Below are positions 25,594 to 35,061 of a stretch of 64,000 nt of DNA, piece by piece (the first letter of the stretch is position 1; each line of letters starts with the position of its first letter). Origin of the DNA: Marinobacter mangrovi (GTDB lineage: Bacteria; Pseudomonadota; Gammaproteobacteria; Pseudomonadales; Oleiphilaceae); the NCBI RefSeq assembly GCF_016798325.1, contig NZ_JAERVO010000001.1, positions 1,054,001 through 1,118,000 on the forward strand, given 5' to 3'. Both the position numbers and the translations under genes were made by a program. The notes beneath the pieces are model-generated. The model ran no database searches, was not told the origin of the DNA, and saw nothing but the letters and a program-made list of their open reading frames with translations.

Positions 25594-28272
25594 TTATTCT
25601 GATTTTTTATCGTCGGTATCCCCGTTTTCCGATTCGCCTCGCTTGCGTTCCTCGTCTTCGAGGTCCGGAAGGTCATCGATATCGGAGAGATCAAAGTCTT
25701 CGAGGGAGTAATCGTCGTCTGTCTCGCTGTCCTCATCCCCCGAGTCGGACAGGATATCCTCTTCTGCCGCGGCCAGATCGGCCTCGTCCCGGCGCGCCTC
25801 TTCCAGGAACCGCTCTATGTCATCGGCGGTGTCGTCGATTTCCGGGTTTGAGGTGCCGTCTTCGTCGTCCACCGGCCAGGCTTCGTCCTTGTCGGCCGTC
25901 TCGGCAGGCTGCTCGTCCAGCGTCGGGATGTCGTCGTCGGCGTCTTCGGCAACCGGTTCGGCCGCTTCGGTGGCCACCGGTGGCTCCGGTTCAGCGACCG
26001 GCTCTTCCTCGATCACTGGCGGTAACGGTTCCTCTTCTTCAGGCGGCTCCTCCAGCGGCGTCTCTTCCACTGGAGCCTCTTCCTCCGACTCGACAACCGG
26101 TGGCACGTCGCTCTCCGGTTCGACCGGCGTTTCTTCCTCGGCGACATCGGCCTCAGCGGTCTCGTCCTCGGCGTCTGTCGCAGCGGCACCCTCGTCGTCC
26201 GGGTCTTTTTCGTCCTTTCGTCTCGCCCGGGCAATCGCAAACCCGACGGCGGCGATTGCGATGACACCGCCACCGGCTCCCCAGGCCCACCAGGGAACAT
26301 CGGCCAGTAGGGAGCCTTCATCGCCGTTGTCGTCGGTTTCCGCGGGCATGGCCTCTTGCGGCGGTTCCGCAGGCTCGTCACTGGCCGGTGATGCCGGCTC
26401 GGATGGGGTTACCACCTGCGATGTGTCGATGGGCGGCGCGATCGCCGGCGCGGGTTCGACCTCCGATTCCCCGGTAACGGCCGGCTGTTGCACTTCGCTG
26501 GTTTCGGCAGCGACGTCCGGTGCGGCTTTCTCGGGCTCAGGTGCCGGCGCTTGGGCAGGCTCGACGGCTTTGTTCTCTGCCAGGGGGATGGGCGCTTTGC
26601 CTGCCTGACTGGAATCGCCTTCGTCCGCGCCAGTTACCGTCTCAGCACTCAACGAGGTATAGGCCGTCTGGTCGCCGCCTTCGCGGGGGAAGGTCGCGGT
26701 AAACGTCGGCGGTGCATAGTTCAGGGCCTGTCCGTCTGTCGTGCTGCCCTGGAAACGGACCTGGACTTCATAATCCCCGTTACCGGCTGAGGGTTTGATC
26801 ACCTTGCGCCAGACACCCGCCTTTTGATCGAATGGGACCGGCTCAAAGTCGCCGTCACCACCCTGCCCCGGCGGCTGCACCCGGACACCCACCATGGCAT
26901 TGCTGCGATCCAGATCCGGGTGCTCCGGACGGACTTCCAGCACATACTGACTGCCACTTCCCGAGCCTTCGCCTTCAACCGACACGCTTGCCGGCGGGCG
27001 CAAGGTGATGCGAGCGGTGAACTGACGGGCAAAGGTCTTGCCGTCTGCCGCCAGCTTGAGATCGTAGGTGCCGGGTTCGCTCAGCTTTTCAATGGTATCG
27101 CTGTAGACGCCATCCGCCGGTGGCGTGTCGCCGGACAGCATTTTGCTGCCGGATCGGCCGTCCTGGGTCGACAGGGTCAGGGACACATCGAGGACGCCCA
27201 GAAAATCCGGATTGGTGATCGGCTTGTCGTCATCGTAGAAGGAGGCATCGATCGACACCGGCTCGCCGGTGTAGAAAAAGTTCGGCACCGGCGACACCGC
27301 CATGCGCAGATCGCTGACCACCGTCACCCGGGATTGCTCGCCGAGTTCGCCGTCCACCTGCCATTCGCCTTCAGCCGGTTCGTCCACGGTGATCAGGTCG
27401 TAGGCGCCTTCCGCGTACCAGCGCACGTTGTCCGGATGCTGGTCGTGGGTGATTCGTTTGCGGTCCGGCGTCATCAGGGCCAGCGGCTGGTCATCGCCCT
27501 CATGGAATATCAACGCCGTGAATTCGTGCACGTCCTCGCTGATGCGGAAGCGCTTGTTCTCGATCGGCACTTCAGGTTGGGGGGCCGCGGTGTTCAGGGT
27601 TTCGGCGAACACCCGGTTCAGGGCATCGGCATCCGGCGCCACGGAGAACGTACCGCCGGTCTCCACGGCCAGACGCTCAAGCAGTGCGAGATCGGCATTT
27701 TTGGACAGCGCGATGGTGTGAATCGTGGCACCCCGGGACCGGATGCGCTCCACCACGTTATCAAGGATGCGATTGCGCTCGCGAGCGTTGACCGCGGCGT
27801 CCTTCGAAATATCAACGACGCCATCGGTCAGCAGGATGAAGTGGGTGTTGTCGAAGCGGCGGTCGCCGTAGAAATCGTCACTGGCGACTTCCAGGGCCTC
27901 ACCGATATTGGTCCGGAGCGCGACCGAATTGATCCTTGAGGAGCGTTTGACGGCGGTGTCACGCCACTTCGGCGTCACTTCGCCGGACGGCACCAGCATG
28001 TTGACGTATTGGCCGAAGGTCCAGACGCCCCCGCGGGCATTGTCCGGCAGCATCCGGGCCAACAGCCGTACCGCGGGCTGACGCAGGTTGTCCGGATCGC
28101 TGTCCTTCATGCTGCCGGAGATGTCCACCACGATGCGGACATCCTGGGGCTCCGGCAAGGCCGGTGCCTTGGCCCCATCGGCTTCCTGGGCTATTGCCCC
28201 GGGAGCCTGGAAAACCATCAGCGCCAATAGAGAGAGAGAAAGCAGAAAGCGGGACCAGGAAGCAGTCATCAT
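25594..28272 (-). CDS. Membrane-anchored VWA domain protein with very acidic cytoplasmic tail
   Basis: An 892-residue protein. A signal peptide ends near GAIAQ. A VWA domain with full MIDAS motif DISGSMKDSD follows, then beta-sandwich regions (about 230-520). A linker rich in Pro, Ala and Glu leads to one membrane helix (WWAWGAGGGVIAIAAVGFAI) and a basic stop (RARRKDEKD). The last ~200 residues are extremely rich in Asp and Glu. It resembles VWA proteins of the TIGR03503 type in marine gammaproteobacteria. It heads the operon with MoxR and CoxE, so the acidic tail probably faces the MoxR complex in the cytoplasm. Confidence 0.8.
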   Translation of the reverse strand: MMTASWSRFLLSLSLLALMVFQAPGAIAQEADGAKAPALPEPQDVRIVVDISGSMKDSDPDNLRQPAVRLLARMLPDNARGGVWTFGQYVNMLVPSGEVTPKWRDTAVKRSSRINSVALRTNIGEALEVASDDFYGDRRFDNTHFILLTDGVVDISKDAAVNARERNRILDNVVERIRSRGATIHTIALSKNADLALLERLAVETGGTFSVAPDADALNRVFAETLNTAAPQPEVPIENKRFRISEDVHEFTALIFHEGDDQPLALMTPDRKRITHDQHPDNVRWYAEGAYDLITVDEPAEGEWQVDGELGEQSRVTVVSDLRMAVSPVPNFFYTGEPVSIDASFYDDDKPITNPDFLGVLDVSLTLSTQDGRSGSKMLSGDTPPADGVYSDTIEKLSEPGTYDLKLAADGKTFARQFTARITLRPPASVSVEGEGSGSGSQYVLEVRPEHPDLDRSNAMVGVRVQPPGQGGDGDFEPVPFDQKAGVWRKVIKPSAGNGDYEVQVRFQGSTTDGQALNYAPPTFTATFPREGGDQTAYTSLSAETVTGADEGDSSQAGKAPIPLAENKAVEPAQAPAPEPEKAAPDVAAETSEVQQPAVTGESEVEPAPAIAPPIDTSQVVTPSEPASPASDEPAEPPQEAMPAETDDNGDEGSLLADVPWWAWGAGGGVIAIAAVGFAIARARRKDEKDPDDEGAAATDAEDETAEADVAEEETPVEPESDVPPVVESEEEAPVEETPLEEPPEEEEPLPPVIEEEPVAEPEPPVATEAAEPVAEDADDDIPTLDEQPAETADKDEAWPVDDEDGTSNPEIDDTADDIERFLEEARRDEADLAAAEEDILSDSGDEDSETDDDYSLEDFDLSDIDDLPDLEDEERKRGESENGDTDDKKSE

Positions 28273-28360
28273 AGCGTTATTATCTGTCGCATCCGTAAAC
28301 GTGTGTGACGGAGATTAGCGCACGGGGCCCCGCCCAGAAAAGCGATTTGGTCGGCCGCCA

Positions 28361-28729
28361 TCAGGCCTCGCGGCGCCAGATCCGCACCCGGACCAGATCC
28401 AGAATCCAGACAATCAGCACGCATCCGCCAACCAGCACCATGTTCGAGAAGGCCCGAGCCGCTTCTTCCGTGTGACCGAGTATGGATTCATAACCCCCAT
28501 GCAGCCAGGCCGGAATCCACCAGTTGGCCGCCTCCGTGGACTGGACCGGTGTCAGCAGCAGCGCCACGAACGCGGCCAGAATCAAGGTGCGAATCCCGTA
28601 GACCGGGATGATGCGCAGCAAACGCGACATCAGGAAAACGAAGATCAGGAAGCCGATGGCGTACACGGCCCAGAAAATCAGGTAGGCCGCCTGGGCCTGC
28701 GAGTCCATCTGAATTGGTAAATCGATCAC
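28361..28729 (-). CDS. Small membrane protein of unknown function
   Basis: A 122-residue protein with three hydrophobic segments: about 14-34 (YLIFWAVYAIGFLIFVFLM), 44-62 and 94-112 (FSNMVLVGGCVLIVWILDLV). The GTG start directly abuts the ycgN stop codon, so it is translationally coupled as last gene of the dnaX-ycgN run. I do not recognise a family. Nothing catalytic is visible. Confidence 0.7.
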   Translation of the reverse strand: MIDLPIQMDSQAQAAYLIFWAVYAIGFLIFVFLMSRLLRIIPVYGIRTLILAAFVALLLTPVQSTEAANWWIPAWLHGGYESILGHTEEAARAFSNMVLVGGCVLIVWILDLVRVRIWRREA

Positions 28730-29176
28730 TTAAAGTACCCAATGAATGATGTGTTCTTCCCAGTCCGCTTCCGGCACGCTGGCGTTGGAAACGGTGCGTT
28801 GGCGCACGGACACCTGAGCCCGATGGACACTGTCAGGATCACCGGAGACCAACGGATGCCAGTCCGGCAACGGCTTGTCCTCCGCCAGCAGGCGATAGGC
28901 ACAGGTTTGTGGCAGCCAGTGGAAATCACCAACGCTGTCGGGTGTCAGCACGATACAATCCGGCACCTTTTCCTGGCGCCGGCTGTAGACCGTGCATTGG
29001 CAGCTGTCGCCATCCATGTATTCACAGGCCAGGTCGGTGTAGTAAACCTCGCCCGTGTCCTCATCCTCGAGCTTGGTCAGGCAGCACTTGCCACAACCGT
29101 CGCACAGCGATTCCCACTCTTCACGCGTCATCTCGTGAAAGTGCTTACGTTGCCAGAAAGGAATCGCCGCAATCAT
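28730..29176 (-). CDS. ycgN: YcgN family cysteine-cluster protein
   Basis: A 148-residue UPF0260/YcgN protein. The Cys-rich cluster CDGCGKCCLTKLEDEDTGE is followed by further Cys residues at YTDLACEYMDGDSCQCTVY and VPDCIVL, consistent with binding zinc or an iron-sulfur cluster. Cellular role is not established. The start overlaps the ycgL stop by one base. Confidence 0.9.
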   Translation of the reverse strand: MIAAIPFWQRKHFHEMTREEWESLCDGCGKCCLTKLEDEDTGEVYYTDLACEYMDGDSCQCTVYSRRQEKVPDCIVLTPDSVGDFHWLPQTCAYRLLAEDKPLPDWHPLVSGDPDSVHRAQVSVRQRTVSNASVPEADWEEHIIHWVL

Positions 29177-29460
29177 TACTCTTTCTTCAGTTTTTGCTTG
29201 AACTCAACCATGTAATCCGCCTGCTCTTCCGGCATCTGCAGATAGAAATCCTTTTCCTCGATGGCCGACAGCACCTCTTGCCCCGTGGTGCGCGCCAGCT
29301 TGCGATCCGGCGTCAGCAGCAAGTCCATGGCGTGGTGTGGTGTCCCGAAGATGCTGCGCAAGCCCTCGGGCAGATCGTCCCAGACCTGATTGCGACGGAC
29401 GTACAGGTACGTATCGGCTTTCTTGCCGCTGCGGAATACGGATACAAACTGCCGGTTCAT
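29176..29460 (-). CDS. ycgL: YcgL domain-containing protein
   Basis: A 94-residue protein with the YcgL fold signature (VFRSGKKADTYLYV near the N-terminus, then LPEGLRSIFGTPHHAMDLLL). It overlaps rnd by 4 bp (ATGA) and ycgN by 1 bp. The rnd-ycgL-ycgN order is common in Pseudomonas-like gammaproteobacteria and suggests an RNA-linked role, but the function is unproven. Confidence 0.9.
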   Translation of the reverse strand: MNRQFVSVFRSGKKADTYLYVRRNQVWDDLPEGLRSIFGTPHHAMDLLLTPDRKLARTTGQEVLSAIEEKDFYLQMPEEQADYMVEFKQKLKKE

Positions 29461-30581
29461 TCGCTCAATACTCTCGATACATCGTCCAGGACCGGCGCCA
29501 GCATGTCACCGCGCCAACCTTCAGTGAAAAAACGCGCCGCGTCATCGTTGCTGTCCCAGCGACGGATACAGGCCTCGATACGCTTGCGCGGGGCCACCAG
29601 TTCAACGGGAACGTCGCGGGCTTCCGCCTCACCCCGGAACAGGCGCTTGACCTGTTTGAACAGGCCCTGCTCATCCCGGGTCAGCGGCGTTTCAATTCTA
29701 TCAGTAATGCCTTCGCTCGACTCGCCGCGCTCGACACACGCGAGCAAGGTGTCGCCATAACGACGCACCACCACCGGCGGCACCTCCTGCAACGCGCCCA
29801 GCGCGCCCTTACTCTCCGGCATGCGCTCGGCGATCCGGATCAACGCCGCGTCGGCCAGCACGCGGCTCCGTGGGCGATCTCGACGACGGCATTCCTGCTC
29901 GCGCCAGGCAGCCAGCTCACGCAGGACCGCCTGCTGTCGGGGATTCAGCTGCCAGCCACCGCGTATTTTCAGGTAATAGTCCTCGGGTTCGCCCTGACTG
30001 GCCAGGTCCTTGGCAAAGCGTTCGCATTCTTCGAGCCAGGCGTTATAGAAGCCCCGCTCTTGGAGCAGGACCGTCAACCGTTCGTACATCGGCTTCAGGT
30101 AGCGGATGTCCTCCAGAGCGTACCGGCACTGAACGTCGGACAGCGGGCGGGCCAACCAGTCGGAACGGGTCGCGGATTTGTCGATGGCCACATCAAACAG
30201 GGTTTCCACCAGCTTGGCATAGCCCACCGAGAAGCCCAGACCGGCCAGCGCGCTGGCCAGCTGCAGATCCAATACGGCTTGAGGTTCCAGGTCCAGCCAG
30301 TGGCGGAACAGCTCCATGTCCTCGCTCATGGCGTAGAGGAGCTTGGGCCGCTCGGTACCGGCCAGACAGTCGCGGAAGGCTTGCGAGGCTTCGGCGACCG
30401 CCGGTTCCACCAGGCGCAGATCCTCCCCGAGGCCCAATTGCACCAACCCGGGAATCGGGAAAAAGGTGCTGACCCGCTCGAACTCGGTGTCCAGGGCCAG
30501 TGGCCGATCCGGCGCCTGCGCCAGCCAGCGATCGAGTTCTTCAGGCGTGTTCAGCCAGCGCACAGTGGAAGTATCAGTCAT
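29457..30581 (-). CDS. rnd: Ribonuclease D
   Basis: A 374-residue 3'-5' exoribonuclease of the DEDD family, trimming tRNA and other small RNA 3' ends. Exo I is LALDTEFERVSTFFP with the first Asp and Glu. The second Asp lies in SEDMELFRHW and the last in the DVQCRYALEDIRYL block. An HRDC domain follows (LNPRQQAVLRELAAWREQEC). It sits 42 bp after recR and overlaps ycgL. Length is normal for RNase D. Confidence 0.92.
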   Translation of the reverse strand: MTDTSTVRWLNTPEELDRWLAQAPDRPLALDTEFERVSTFFPIPGLVQLGLGEDLRLVEPAVAEASQAFRDCLAGTERPKLLYAMSEDMELFRHWLDLEPQAVLDLQLASALAGLGFSVGYAKLVETLFDVAIDKSATRSDWLARPLSDVQCRYALEDIRYLKPMYERLTVLLQERGFYNAWLEECERFAKDLASQGEPEDYYLKIRGGWQLNPRQQAVLRELAAWREQECRRRDRPRSRVLADAALIRIAERMPESKGALGALQEVPPVVVRRYGDTLLACVERGESSEGITDRIETPLTRDEQGLFKQVKRLFRGEAEARDVPVELVAPRKRIEACIRRWDSNDDAARFFTEGWRGDMLAPVLDDVSRVLSE

Positions 30582-30623
30582 GAAGCGTTCCAGATTGGAT
30601 GGAGGCGTTTCGGTCGGAAGGAA

Positions 30624-31226
30624 TCATTCGCTCAGGGGCTTGCGGCCGCGGAAGGCGTGGCCGAGGGTAAAGCCGTCGACGTACCCCAGTTCGCCACCCA
30701 CCGGAATACCGTGGGCCAGGCGTGTGATCAAGACATTCTGACCGTCCAGCCGATCGGCGATGTAGTGGGCCGTGGCCTCGCCTTCGACGGTCGGGTTGGT
30801 GGCCAGGATCAGCTCGGTAACGCCCTCGTCCCGGATCCGCCGCAGGAGCTGTTCGATGCCGATTTCTTCCGGGCCGACGCCATCAATGGGCGACAGGTGC
30901 CCCATCAACACAAAATAGCTGCCGTCGTAATAGCCCGCCTGCTCGATGGCCAGCAGATCCGACGGGCTTTCCACAACGCACAACGTGCCGGTGCGGCGCT
31001 TGTCGTCGGCGCAGAGGTTGCACAGGTCGGTGTCGGCGAAGTTCTGGCAGGAATGGCAACGCTGGACGCCGCTCATGGCGTTCTGCAAGGCGCTGGCCAG
31101 GCGTTCACCGCCGCCCCGGCCCCGCTCCAGCAAATGGAACGCCATCCGCTGCGCGGTTTTCTGGCCAACACCCGGCAAACAACGCAACGATTCTACAAGT
31201 TCATCGACCAGCGGACTGAAAGCCAT
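30624..31226 (-). CDS. recR: Recombination mediator RecR
   Basis: A 200-residue RecR, which with RecF and RecO loads RecA on gapped DNA. N-terminal helix-hairpin-helix [17 protein letters not shown], four-Cys zinc finger [16 protein letters not shown], and a Toprim domain ([19 protein letters not shown]) are all present. The ybaB-recR pair is conserved across bacteria, and the gap here is 41 bp. Confidence 0.97.
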   Translation of the reverse strand: MAFSPLVDELVESLRCLPGVGQKTAQRMAFHLLERGRGGGERLASALQNAMSGVQRCHSCQNFADTDLCNLCADDKRRTGTLCVVESPSDLLAIEQAGYYDGSYFVLMGHLSPIDGVGPEEIGIEQLLRRIRDEGVTELILATNPTVEGEATAHYIADRLDGQNVLITRLAHGIPVGGELGYVDGFTLGHAFRGRKPLSE

Positions 31227-31267
31227 CCGGATTCCTCTACTGCTTATTCGTTATCAAGAGCGTAACG

Positions 31268-31591
31268 TCAGAACGGCATCTTGAAGCCGGGCGGCACACC
31301 CATGTCGGAGGCCATACCGGACATACGCTCCTTCTGATGCTCTTCGACGCGTCGTACCGCATCGTTCACAGCCGCTGCCAGCAGGTCTTCCAGGATTTCC
31401 TTGTCTTCGGTGAGCAGCGAGGGATCGATGTCCACTTTGCTCACATCGTGACGGCCGTTCATGGTGACTTTGACCAGTCCGGCGCCGGCTTCCCCGGTCA
31501 CCTCGGCTTTCGCCACCTCTTCCTGGACGCGTTTGAACTCGTCCTGCATTTGCTGGGCCTGCTTCATCAGGTCGCCCATACCTTTAAACAT
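31268..31591 (-). CDS. YbaB/EbfC nucleoid-associated protein
   Basis: A 107-residue DNA-binding protein of the YbaB/EbfC family, a dimer shaped like tweezers. The start [20 protein letters not shown] matches the family and has GAGGTG 6 bp upstream of the ATG at 31591; the 27-codon upstream extension is not family-like. It lies between dnaX and recR, its standard location. Confidence 0.95.
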   Translation of the reverse strand: MFKGMGDLMKQAQQMQDEFKRVQEEVAKAEVTGEAGAGLVKVTMNGRHDVSKVDIDPSLLTEDKEILEDLLAAAVNDAVRRVEEHQKERMSGMASDMGVPPGFKMPF

Positions 31592-31714
31592 GCGTAGCAC
31601 CTCAGTACTGGATATCGGATTCGCCTGACGGCGTTGTGCGGCTTTACCGCGGGATTTCAACCCTGACCACACCGGTTTTCACGCGCCCGTCAGACATTCC
31701 TCTTGGACAGCGGC

Positions 31715-33751
31715 CTATTTGACCGGTTCGATACTGCCGTCCACGATCGCCCCGTCAAACCGCTGCACGATCGATTGTACGATCGGATCCCCGGCAATCG
31801 ATGACTCGGCCGCCTGTTGGCGTGCAATCCGGGCGCGCTCGGCGAACGCCGCCGGCGTGGCTTCTCCGGGCTCACCTTCCTGTAACGTCACCGTGACAGA
31901 CTCTCCGAAGAAGGCGCCGAGCGCTTCGGTAATCCGCGAGACGTGCCGATCATTGAGCAGCCGCGCGTGACCGCTGTCGAGGGTCAGAACGACATCGTTA
32001 CCCGTTTTCGCGAACGCAGCCTGACTCGCCAGGTTGCCCGCCATGCCGCTCAGGCCCAACGCCCGGAAATCCCGTTGCCATTCAAAGTTTGCCGGATCGG
32101 CGGCTTCCATAGGCTCGTTAACTGGCCCTGAGCGCTCAACGGCGGCTGTCGGGGCCGGCTCTGGCTGGTCTTCAACAGGCGCTGCCGGAGCCGGCTGCGC
32201 TGGCGCCGATACCGGAGGCTGAGGCTCCGGTTGCAGTTCGGGCGCTGGCTGCTCTGCTACCGGCTCCGACGCGGACGGCACCTCTTCCGGCAGATCCATG
32301 TCGACCTCACCATCGGCAGAAAGCGAGGGATCGTCATAGGCGCTCAGCGGCACCGATTCTTCCTGCCGGTCCGAGGATTGCACAGGTTCCGGCTCCTCAG
32401 CCACAGCGGGTGCGGGTGCCGGTTCGGCGACCGGCGCGGGCGGAGGCTCCGACGGATCAGGTGTTGCCTCAGCGTCGGCTTGTACCGGCGAGGCAGGTTC
32501 TGGTTCTGGTTCCGCTTGCGGTTCCGGCTGTGGCTGTGGCGCGGGTTCAGGCGTCGGCGCGACTGATTCGGTGGCCGGTTGGGCAGGCGCAGGCTCGGGA
32601 TCGTCGCCCGGCGTGCCGGCGTCACGGCGCTCACTGCTCTGGATCACCGGTGGATCGCGGCGATCGGTTCCCGGACGGAAGGTCAGCATCCGCAGCAATG
32701 CCATCTCAAAGCCCATGCGGGCGTCCGGAGTAATCGCCAGATCTTTGCGGCCCACAAGAGCGGCCTGATAGAACAGCTGGGCGTCTTCAGCGCTCAGCTG
32801 CCGCGCCATCGCCTTGACGTGCTCCGCATCGCCCATGGCGTTGTCGGCGCTGCCGGGCACGACCTGCTCCAGGGTCACCCGATGGAACAGCGACAACAGG
32901 TCACTGAGAATCACGCTATAGTCCGGTGCAAACTCGGCAATCCGGTGAATCTCGGAAAGCATCGCCGGACCGTCGCTGCGCACCAGGGCATCCACAATCT
33001 GATGGATGTCCCGCTGGTCGATGGTACCCAGCATAGCGCTGACGTCACTGGCCGCCAGCTTCTGGTTACCGAAGGCAATCGCCTGATCGGTCAGGCTCAG
33101 GGCGTCCCGCATACTGCCGTCGGCAGCCCGGGCCAGCAGCCAGAGAGCTGGCTCTTCGTAGGGAATGCCTTCCTCGGTCAGCACGTAATTGAGGTGACCG
33201 ACGATGTGTTCCGGCGTCATCCGTTTGAGATTGAACTGCAGGCAGCGGGACAGGATGGTCACCGGCAGTTTCTGCGGGTCCGTGGTCGCAAACAGGAACT
33301 TGACGTGGTCGGGCGGCTCTTCCAGTGTTTTCAACAGGGCGTTGAAACTGGAGTTGGAAAGCATGTGGACTTCGTCGATCAGGTAGATCTTGAAGCGGCC
33401 ACGGGTCGGCGCGTACTGGACGTTATCCAGCAGCTCGCGCATGTCCTCGACCTTGGTGCGGGACGCGGCGTCAATTTCGATGAGATCGACAAAACGGCCA
33501 CCCAGGATCTCCTGGCAGCTGTCACACTCACCGCAGGGCGACGACGTAATCCCGGTTTCGCAGTTCAGGCAGCGGGCCAGAAGCCGGCCAATGGTGGTCT
33601 TCCCCACCCCGCGGGTTCCGGTAAATAGATAGGCATGGTGCAGGCGCTCATGGTCCAGTGCATGAACCAGTGCCTTGAGCACATGTTCCTGCCCCACCAT
33701 ATCCTGAAACGTCTTTGGCCGCCATTTTCGGGCCAGAACCTGATAGCTCAT
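31715..33751 (-). CDS. dnaX: DNA polymerase III subunits gamma/tau
   Basis: The clamp-loader ATPase. It starts SYQVLARKWRPKTFQDMVGQ, with Walker A GTRGVGKTTIGR and a four-Cys zinc module (CLNCETGITSSPCGECDSC). The sensor LSRCLQFNLKR follows. About residues 375-530 form a Pro/Glu/Ala linker, then a tau-specific C-terminal domain that binds the polymerase and DnaB. The ATG at 33751 matches the family start; a GTG lies four codons upstream. No A-AAA-AAG slippery heptamer is evident, so the short gamma form may not be made by frameshifting. First gene of the ybaB-recR-rnd run. Confidence 0.96.
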   Translation of the reverse strand: MSYQVLARKWRPKTFQDMVGQEHVLKALVHALDHERLHHAYLFTGTRGVGKTTIGRLLARCLNCETGITSSPCGECDSCQEILGGRFVDLIEIDAASRTKVEDMRELLDNVQYAPTRGRFKIYLIDEVHMLSNSSFNALLKTLEEPPDHVKFLFATTDPQKLPVTILSRCLQFNLKRMTPEHIVGHLNYVLTEEGIPYEEPALWLLARAADGSMRDALSLTDQAIAFGNQKLAASDVSAMLGTIDQRDIHQIVDALVRSDGPAMLSEIHRIAEFAPDYSVILSDLLSLFHRVTLEQVVPGSADNAMGDAEHVKAMARQLSAEDAQLFYQAALVGRKDLAITPDARMGFEMALLRMLTFRPGTDRRDPPVIQSSERRDAGTPGDDPEPAPAQPATESVAPTPEPAPQPQPEPQAEPEPEPASPVQADAEATPDPSEPPPAPVAEPAPAPAVAEEPEPVQSSDRQEESVPLSAYDDPSLSADGEVDMDLPEEVPSASEPVAEQPAPELQPEPQPPVSAPAQPAPAAPVEDQPEPAPTAAVERSGPVNEPMEAADPANFEWQRDFRALGLSGMAGNLASQAAFAKTGNDVVLTLDSGHARLLNDRHVSRITEALGAFFGESVTVTLQEGEPGEATPAAFAERARIARQQAAESSIAGDPIVQSIVQRFDGAIVDGSIEPVK

Positions 33752-33928
33752 CGAATGCGTCACGTCCCGTTCAAACCGGGCTTAACGATAGCATGGACAG
33801 CCAGTGATAAGAAGGAAACCGCGCGCGAATACCGCACGGGCAGGCGTCATACCAATATACCGTAGCCGGCTGATTTGGCTGGATTTTAAACAAGGAGAAA
33901 ATCGGGGATGTTCAACAGGGAGGAAACT

Positions 33929-34041
33929 GGGGGTGACTCCACCAGCGACACTCCGGCACCCAAGTCCACCGCTGCGGCTGCTCCCTTCCGGGCCTGACCG
34001 GGTTCACGGTTTATTGTTGCGGAGGCACCGGCGGAGCCACC
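33929..34041 (-). ncRNA. ffs: Signal recognition particle 4.5S RNA
   Basis: On the minus strand the conserved SRP tetraloop region reads GGTCAGGCCCGGAAGGGAGC, containing the GGAA tetraloop and the asymmetric loop bound by Ffh. The termini GGTGGCTCC and GGAGTCACC pair. Length is about 113 nt. It lies just upstream of dnaX on the same strand, as in many Pseudomonas relatives. Exact ends are approximate. Confidence 0.93.
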
Positions 34042-34123
34042 ATAACGATCCGGTATTGCCCCGGATGCGGCGCGCATCTTAGCAGGCCGCACCGGCGGCA
34101 TCAACGCCTTTTTGAAGATGGAT

Positions 34124-34822
34124 TTACAGAGCGATGCCCTGTATCGGATCCCGCCGGAACCAGCAGGCAATGCTGTAGCGGGTCCGCTGCGCGGCAAGCA
34201 CTTCGTGGGGCACGTCTTCGCTGACGAAAAGAGCCACCCGACCGGCTTCCGGCAGAACCTGACCACAGACTTCATCCGGATTTTCCCGGTTGAAGATCTG
34301 CAGCAGACCGCCATCCGCCGCCTGCCAGCCTTCGTTCAGGTACAACACGAGGCTGATGATGCGTGACGAACGACCACGAAAGCTGTCCACATGGCAGCGA
34401 TAGAAATCGCCCGACTCATAGGTCGCGTAATGCGCCTCGAATCGCTTCAACCCCAGGAACAGGCGCTGGTTCAAGCCGTCCTGGATGGACTGGAAAAGCG
34501 AATACAACTGACCTTGCGGCCCCGTTTCCCCGTTCAGCCAGGCGATACGGTCACGACGCACCGAGCGGTCATGGGTGTGATCCTTGCCACGCCCGACACC
34601 CGCCGTGTCCAGCGCTTCCGAGCGGTGAAGGGTCTGCACCTCACCACGCAGGTCGCCCATCAACCCGTCAGGGACGAGCGGCAGGATCGACTGGCTGGTC
34701 CAGCCGAATTCCGCCAGGTCGTCACAAACCGCATCCAGCCACGACTCAATAGCCGCCGAACCAGCAGGTTGCTGAAGTGCAAGATCAACCGCGGCCGCGG
34801 CATCGAAAGGAACAGAGGGCAT
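34124..34822 (-). CDS. 2-oxoglutarate/Fe(II)-dependent oxygenase, prolyl-4-hydroxylase type
   Basis: A 232-residue cupin-fold oxygenase. The iron triad is visible as HVDSF (His and Asp) and the distal His of SEDVPHEVLAAQ, and the Arg of TRYSIACWFRRD binds 2-oxoglutarate. The double-stranded beta-helix is around RIISLVLYLNEGWQAADGG. GAGGT abuts a first ATG and lies 6 bp before a second, so the second (34822) is chosen. Bacterial relatives hydroxylate prolyl residues, for example in EF-Tu, but the target here is not known. It stands alone upstream of ffs. Confidence 0.85.
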   Translation of the reverse strand: MPSVPFDAAAAVDLALQQPAGSAAIESWLDAVCDDLAEFGWTSQSILPLVPDGLMGDLRGEVQTLHRSEALDTAGVGRGKDHTHDRSVRRDRIAWLNGETGPQGQLYSLFQSIQDGLNQRLFLGLKRFEAHYATYESGDFYRCHVDSFRGRSSRIISLVLYLNEGWQAADGGLLQIFNRENPDEVCGQVLPEAGRVALFVSEDVPHEVLAAQRTRYSIACWFRRDPIQGIAL

Positions 34823-34961
34823 GGCCATACCTCAAACAGGACTGCCAGCAGTGTACGACCAAACCCGCCCTGCTGCCCTCTTTTTTTAGCCGGACCGGAT
34901 AGGGAGAGATCCCTACGCTGATTCATGATGAGGCTGGCCTATATCAGTGTAATCCGGCCTC

Positions 34962-34991
34962 TGTTGGGCTTCCTCCGTCAGCCCAACCTAC
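34962..34991 (-). repeat. REP element
   Basis: A 30-bp REP, reversed. Read on the minus strand it begins GTAGGTTGGGCTGACGGAGG and folds as TTGGGCT/AGCCCAA. It is paired with the plus-oriented copy 35 bp away, with GTAG ends facing each other, next to the RAYT gene 3' end. Confidence 0.85.
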
Positions 34992-35026
34992 CGGAGGTAC
35001 CATTGAACTGAGGGGAAACGGCTCAT

Positions 35027-35056
35027 GTAGGTTGGGCTGACGCAGGAAGCCCAACA
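35027..35056 (+). repeat. REP element
   Basis: A 30-bp REP beginning GTAGGTTGGGCTGACGCAGG. It is identical over those 20 bases to the intact copy in the 23-kb pair. It ends 6 bp before the stop codon side of the RAYT gene. Confidence 0.85.
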
Positions 35057-35061
35057 CAACC

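Noticed and set aside
23481-28272. VWA-MoxR genes as a phage-defence module
   Set aside because: No effector, nuclease or defence neighbours; the set-up fits the widespread chaperone-type operon.
31715-33751. Programmed frameshift in dnaX to make gamma
   Set aside because: No A-AAA-AAG-type slippery heptamer was found in the linker region.
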